DNA of 50,562 nt from Acidobacteriota bacterium (lineage in GTDB: Bacteria; Acidobacteriota; Terriglobia; Acidiferrales; UBA7541): positions 1 through 50,562 of the forward strand of contig QHYI01000135.1 in assembly GCA_003223245.1 (NCBI GenBank), read 5' to 3'. Numbering within the stretch: the first letter of the stretch is position 1; the number at the start of each line of letters is the position of its first letter. The notes beneath the pieces were generated by a model. The model was not told the origin of the DNA, did not search any database, and saw only the letters and a list, made by a program, of their open reading frames with translations. The translations under genes were made by a program, and so were the position numbers. Shown in pieces: positions 46,870 to 50,562 of this stretch.

Positions 46870-47448
46870 TCAGCGAGGCCCGCTCGTTGACAATCCTGCA
46901 CCATTGATTTGTCCGCCTGAATGAGCCAGTTGGTCGTATTCGCGCCCGGACTCCTCCGGCGCCAGCACCCAAAGCGTATAGATCCCGAGGGCAGTGCCAA
47001 AGGGAAACCGGAGCAGGGCCAGGATCCCCAGCACGAGACCCAGAATTCGCGCCCAGGATTGCCGCTCGAAAAGCCCCCATGCCAGCGCCAGGTGTAGAAG
47101 GCCAAAAAATCCAAGGAAAATCCCCAACGAGAAAAAGCCAGCGGGAAGGAACGAATCTAAGCCCCAGCCGGGTCCCATCGGCCAAGCGCCAGGGCCCATC
47201 CATCCTCGCAGCCAGGGAAAGAACATGCTCCCGAAAATCCACAACCAGAAAACCCCCATCAGCCGGAGGATGCCACTGACCAACCACAAGGTAGCAAGTA
47301 ACTGGATATGCCGGCGCACCCGGCCTTGTCCCGGGGAAGCTATCGCTGGAGCTGCTGGAGCGACAGGACCGGGAGCCAGCGCTTTCCCGCACGAGGTACA
47401 AAATTGCGCACCAACGACGAGCGGAGTCCCGCAGCGATCGCAAAACAT
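46870..47448 (-). CDS. zinc-ribbon membrane protein
   Basis: 192 aa from ATG 47448 (GGGAGGG upstream). The N-terminal zinc ribbon is MFCDRCGTPLVVGAQFCTSC (CxxC...CxxC), followed by an Ala/Pro linker. About four membrane helices follow, with a Trp/Gly/Pro-rich stretch (WLRGWMGPGAWPMGPGWG) between the first two. Bacterial proteins with this layout are common and of unknown function. Nothing suggests an operon partner. Confidence 0.72.
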   Translation of the reverse strand: MFCDRCGTPLVVGAQFCTSCGKALAPGPVAPAAPAIASPGQGRVRRHIQLLATLWLVSGILRLMGVFWLWIFGSMFFPWLRGWMGPGAWPMGPGWGLDSFLPAGFFSLGIFLGFFGLLHLALAWGLFERQSWARILGLVLGILALLRFPFGTALGIYTLWVLAPEESGREYDQLAHSGGQINGAGLSTSGPR

Positions 47449-47573
47449 GGCCAAGCCCTCCCCCTCTCATAATACGCTCGAGCTACCCCTTGTGTTCCAG
47501 CCCAATTGGGGCACTTTGGCTCCCCAACGCGCGTGCAAACGAGCTTGTTCTGATCCCCTTCCGGTCCTACGGT

Positions 47574-47810
47574 ATGAAAACCGCACTGTCTATACCTGAC
47601 GATATTTTGGAGGGGGCGGACCAGCTCGCGCGCAAAACCAAGAGGTCGCGAAGCCGTTTGTTCAGCGATGCGCTGAAGGAGTACTTGGCCCGACATGCCT
47701 CAGACAAGATCACCGAGGCCATGGATCAAGCCCGCAGAGAAATTGCTGGGAAGAAGGAACCGCTTGTCTCGTCCGCTGCGCGCCGCGTGCTAGAGAAGAG
47801 CGAGTGGTAA
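47574..47810 (+). CDS. mazE: ribbon-helix-helix antitoxin, MazE-like
   Basis: 78 aa. MKTALSIPDDILEGADQLAR is the beta strand and first helix of a RHH DNA-binding domain; KRSRSRLFSDALKEYLARH completes it. The charged C-terminal half would wrap the toxin. It overlaps the mazF start by 7 nt. The antitoxin frame is intact although its toxin partner is broken. Confidence 0.82.
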   Translation: MKTALSIPDDILEGADQLARKTKRSRSRLFSDALKEYLARHASDKITEAMDQARREIAGKKEPLVSSAARRVLEKSEW

Positions 47811-48108
47811 TTTCGCAGGGCGAGATTTGCTGGGCCGATCTGCCCGAGCCAGCTGGTTCCGGCCCTGGGTTTCGAAGGCCTGTGGCCGTTGTCCGGTCGC
47901 ATGCGATCAACCGCAGCCGGATCGCTACGGTGGTGTGGGGAACGTGTCTCTTTCTGCGCGGCAGACAGCACTGCCCAAAGATTCTGTGGTGAACGTGTCG
48001 CAAATCATCACTGTCGGCAAGAATCTGCTCTCCACCCCGGTGGGAAAACTGTCGCGCACCCAGCTGCAGCTTGTGCATTCCGGGATTGCCATTATCCTCG
48101 GCCGGTAG
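47804..48108 (+). pseudogene. mazF: MazF-type toxin with internal deletion and frameshift
   Basis: GTG 47804 starts VVISQGEICWADLPEPAGSG and runs to INRSRIATVV, the N-terminal part of MazF. Then about 15 residues around the conserved VPLTSN segment, which carries catalytic residues, are missing. The frame shifts, and the C-terminal part continues in another frame from NVSLSARQTALPKDS to VHSGIAIILGR and a stop at 48108. The shifted frame ends at 47992 (62 aa). MazF is an RNA-cleaving toxin; this copy should be inactive. Confidence 0.78.
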
Positions 48109-48160
48109 ACAAATAAGCGCCACGTGGGGCGTGCCTCCTCCTCAAGGCGAGAAACTGGAA

Positions 48161-48553
48161 TTAGGTGGGGCGAATCACGAAAACGGTGCGCTCGCGTTTG
48201 CGGAACATGGCGAAGAAATCCAAGAGTTGTTTCCAGGGAACATACTTTTTGTTCAGCAACTGCATTCCATGTTGCGCTTCTGCGCCGGCGAGAATTCCCG
48301 CTCGGGCGGGAACCCACTCGCCTTTGATTCGGCCGCGCATGTCGCAGGGCGCGACGTTCACGCGGGGATTGTTGCGAATGCGCTTGAGCTTGCCCGCGTT
48401 GCCGATCGTGTAGACATAAAGCTTTGCGTCGTTGGATTCGAGTTTTGCCGAAGGCTCTGCCGCAAACCACACAGGCGTCTTCACACCTTGGCCATTTTTC
48501 CTGAAAGTTTCCAGGTTTAAGTATTTCCGGCCGGCAAATGCCGCAAATCCCAT
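48161..48553 (-). CDS. PPOX-class flavin/F420-type enzyme
   Basis: 130 aa, single split-barrel domain. NLETFRKNGQGVKTPVWFA is the usual opening of PPOX-class F420-dependent proteins, followed by LYVYTIGNAGKLKRIRNNPR and a C-terminal FRKRERTVFVIRPT. AAGGAG precedes the ATG. Family members bind FMN or F420 and reduce diverse substrates; cofactor cannot be decided here. Confidence 0.75.
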   Translation of the reverse strand: MGFAAFAGRKYLNLETFRKNGQGVKTPVWFAAEPSAKLESNDAKLYVYTIGNAGKLKRIRNNPRVNVAPCDMRGRIKGEWVPARAGILAGAEAQHGMQLLNKKYVPWKQLLDFFAMFRKRERTVFVIRPT

Positions 48554-48671
48554 CGCATCGCTCCTTGTTGTTCCAAATCGTCGCCCAATTGCTCCACAAT
48601 AGTCTTTGGATCTGGGCCATTCTACCTACAGGCGGCACGAGCGCAACGGGCCCGTGGCCTGCCCAGCGAGT

Positions 48672-48712
48672 TGGGAAAGAAATAGGGCGGCCCGGCTTCG
48701 CCGAACCGCCCT
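48672..48712 (-). terminator. hairpin terminator downstream of the TonB-receptor gene
   Basis: AGGGCGG (48684-48690) pairs with CCGCCCT (48706-48712), with an inner CGGC/GCCG extension. The minus strand continues ATTTCTTTCCC, a modest T-rich tail. It lies ~40 bp past the stop of the gene at 48755. Confidence 0.6.
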
Positions 48713-48754
48713 GAAGAATTAACCGCTGCGCGCGTCCAGCACAACGGAAAGGAG

Positions 48755-50562
48755 CTAGAAGGTAAACTTCAGGCCAAGGCGGATGTTCCGCGATAGCTGG
48801 AACAGATACGGTTTGCCGTATTGGCTGTTGACGGTGATTGCATTACAGGTCGTATTGGGGTTGGCCGGTGTTGGGCAATTGGCATTGGTCGGCACGGAGT
48901 TCATGAGAGCCTGGATGTCATAGGGGTGCTCATAAGCAGCATAAGCTGGTGGTCCAGCGAAGAGAGAGAGCCCGCCCGGGGCAATGTACATCGAAGCAAA
49001 TTGCGAGTCCATTAGCGGGTAAAATGCGGTGATTGCACGCCTGTTGAAGACGTTCGTAAAGTTGGCGTAAAAGCGGATGGCTTTCGACTCGCGAAACTTA
49101 AAGTTCTGCCCGAGGTTTACATCCGCCTGATCGTACCACGGGGTGCGCAGCGTGCGTGGATTGCCGACCGTCACAGCGCCGGTGTTCGGATCTTGAGTTA
49201 CATCCACCCACTTTCCATTGCCGGCGACCAGTGTTGGGAAGGCGCCTGGAAAAGCAAAGCCTATATCCAGAATGCTGGTCTGGGGCGTACCACTATAAAG
49301 GGCCGCGAAGAGGCCTATGTCGGTTGAGTTGTGCTTGCCCTCGTCCAGTGTGTAGTACGTCCATCCCTTGAAAGCGTTCGGACGATCGGTCGGCATAAGT
49401 CCGCTGACCGATTTTCCTGCATCGGTGTATGAGAAGAACGGCTCGTCGAAAGCGCGGCTGTTGTTGGGCGAATTGCGACCGCCGCCAGCATCGCCAATAT
49501 TTGTGCTGGTCAGGCCGGAGTAGTTCCCCCAAAGCCTGCTATAGGTATAAGAGAACATGCCGGCCCAATGGCCACCGTAGGCCTTTGTAAGGCGTATTTC
49601 GACGCCATCATAGTTGCGTTGCGCCGGGAAGTTATTCGGGCAAGCCGGTGTGGTCGTCGCCGTGCAGCCGCTCGAGACGCCATAGAGGAACTTGTAAAAC
49701 CCATCGAAGGTTTGGTCGGCGCCTTGCCCGGGATTCACAATGACGAAAGTCTCGCCGACGTTGGGATTAAAGATCGCCGCGTCTTCAATGGCATGGTCGA
49801 GACGCCGGCGGTCCCACCGGGCTTCGAGCGCCAAATTTTTCGCCAATTGATAGTCGGCTCCAATCGCGGATTCATGCTGGCGATACGGGTTCAACCCGGG
49901 GGCAACCCCTTCTTCCGTCGCGGTGCAAGTGGCACAAGTGGTAGGGAAGGTGCGGAAGTTCTGGTTCTCCAAGAACGTCAATCCAGCTGGTGTTGTGCCA
50001 CCCGCCCAATTGGCCTGACTCGAAGCGTCCGGGCCGACGCAGTAGCGGCCCGCGCTGTTGAGTGCGGGAACAAGCGCGCTGAGGTTTGCTGCACTGAGAG
50101 CGTAATTGCAGTTTTGCCAGTACTGGCCGCCAAACGAACTGATGGCCAAATTCAGTTTCATGATGTCGTTCACCACGCTGTACCCGCCGAATAGCTTCAG
50201 TTTTCCGTTTTTGAAGACATCCCAGGCGCCGCCGAGGCGAGGAGCAATTTTGTCTCCCCAGCCAAAGTTGATAGGTTTGGTGATTCCGCCAGCTGGTTGA
50301 TCCTCTGCTGGGAGGAACTCTTTTTCGATCCGGACACCGGCGTTGATTGTTACGCCATGACCGACCGTCCAAGCATCTTGAACAAATATTCCGTGGTTCC
50401 GGCTAAGCGCATAACCATAAGAACCATAATCCTGCACTTCCGCCCAGCCATAGAGGCCTTGGCAGGAAGTAATATTGCCGTTTTGGTCGGTGGTCACATT
50501 GTACTGGCCTGCGCAATTAGCTTGGCCAACCGGACCTTGAACGACGTACGGAGAGCTCGTTC
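48755..50562 (-). CDS. Oar-like TonB-dependent outer-membrane receptor, 5' part missing
   Basis: The open frame continues to the right edge, so only the last ~600 residues are seen (an internal GTG at 50497 is not the true start). Strands are of TonB-dependent barrel type: GIFVQDAWTVGHGVTINAGV, IAPRLGGAWDVFKNGKLKLF, RLTKAYGGHWAGMFSYTYSR and FRESKAIRFYANFTNVFNRR. The C terminus is RNIRLGLKFTF. Acidobacterial members usually carry an N-terminal carboxypeptidase-regulatory-like domain and a plug, which would lie outside the window. They import large substrates or bind surface ligands; the ligand is unknown. Confidence 0.83.
   Translation of the reverse strand, partial: TSSPYVVQGPVGQANCAGQYNVTTDQNGNITSCQGLYGWAEVQDYGSYGYALSRNHGIFVQDAWTVGHGVTINAGVRIEKEFLPAEDQPAGGITKPINFGWGDKIAPRLGGAWDVFKNGKLKLFGGYSVVNDIMKLNLAISSFGGQYWQNCNYALSAANLSALVPALNSAGRYCVGPDASSQANWAGGTTPAGLTFLENQNFRTFPTTCATCTATEEGVAPGLNPYRQHESAIGADYQLAKNLALEARWDRRRLDHAIEDAAIFNPNVGETFVIVNPGQGADQTFDGFYKFLYGVSSGCTATTTPACPNNFPAQRNYDGVEIRLTKAYGGHWAGMFSYTYSRLWGNYSGLTSTNIGDAGGGRNSPNNSRAFDEPFFSYTDAGKSVSGLMPTDRPNAFKGWTYYTLDEGKHNSTDIGLFAALYSGTPQTSILDIGFAFPGAFPTLVAGNGKWVDVTQDPNTGAVTVGNPRTLRTPWYDQADVNLGQNFKFRESKAIRFYANFTNVFNRRAITAFYPLMDSQFASMYIAPGGLSLFAGPPAYAAYEHPYDIQALMNSVPTNANCPTPANPNTTCNAITVNSQYGKPYLFQLSRNIRLGLKFTF

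Noticed and set aside
46994-47599. 201-codon plus frame opposite the zinc-ribbon gene
   Set aside because: Antisense shadow; the minus-strand product has a clear CxxC zinc ribbon and membrane helices.

Overview
The window reads as a high-GC chromosomal segment of an environmental bacterium, most likely an Acidobacteriota member. That call rests on gene content: a secreted BNR/sortilin-like repeat protein, a secreted WD40-like/amidohydrolase fusion, LptD and an Oar-like TonB-dependent barrel protein, many UDP-sugar enzymes, and a deoxyhypusine-synthase-like gene. No 16S rRNA is present, so the phylum call is an inference.

Layout. 1-3565 (minus): most of a 23S rRNA gene; its last ~450 nt lie beyond the left edge. 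It is interrupted by two group I introns only 14 nt of exon apart (E. coli sites L1917 and L1931). The larger one encodes a LAGLIDADG homing endonuclease. 3566-4481 is a leader with a boxA-like site and a rho-independent terminator; no 16S or tRNA gene lies upstream, so the 23S appears unlinked from 16S. 4482-4978 is a decayed vapBC module. 5031-17401 is envelope-centred: an outer-membrane barrel, a lipoprotein, LptD, and two very large secreted proteins.

17552-30872 is a surface-polysaccharide region. It holds a UDP-sugar 4-epimerase and a UDP-HexNAc dehydrogenase (together able to supply uronic HexNAc sugars), UDP-glucose dehydrogenase and UDP-xylose synthase (UDP-Glc to UDP-GlcA to UDP-Xyl), an amidotransferase of asparagine synthase type, a transglutaminase-like membrane protein, two GT4 glycosyltransferases (one frameshifted) and a pair of overlapping half-size TauE/SafE genes. 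Three genes here survive only as stumps with large internal or terminal deletions: a CpsB/YwqE-type PHP phosphatase, a YdcF/DUF218 protein and a carbamoyltransferase.

31095-36642 carries a Gph-like phosphatase, DUF1015, a secreted alpha/beta hydrolase and a membrane histidine kinase whose DHp hairpin looks shortened. 36895-40066 is a 3172-bp IS1-type element with 17-bp perfect terminal inverted repeats and an 8-bp duplication (GGCGCGCC). It carries cargo: a small KGG-type basic protein, and a higB / higA-ImmA / unknown-gene operon besides the transposase. It sits directly upstream of uvrA.

40221-46414 holds uvrA, a deoxyhypusine-synthase-like gene, a CPBP membrane protease and mtnA. 46459-50562 holds a decayed membrane-protein gene, a zinc-ribbon membrane protein, a mazE antitoxin with a broken mazF, a PPOX-class flavoprotein and the 3' part of an Oar-like TonB-dependent receptor gene. 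Recurrent themes are mobile elements in conserved sites and gene decay by internal deletion, with two chromosomal toxin genes dead while the transposon-borne toxin operon looks intact. Family names come from recognition of motifs in the translations; no database search was possible.
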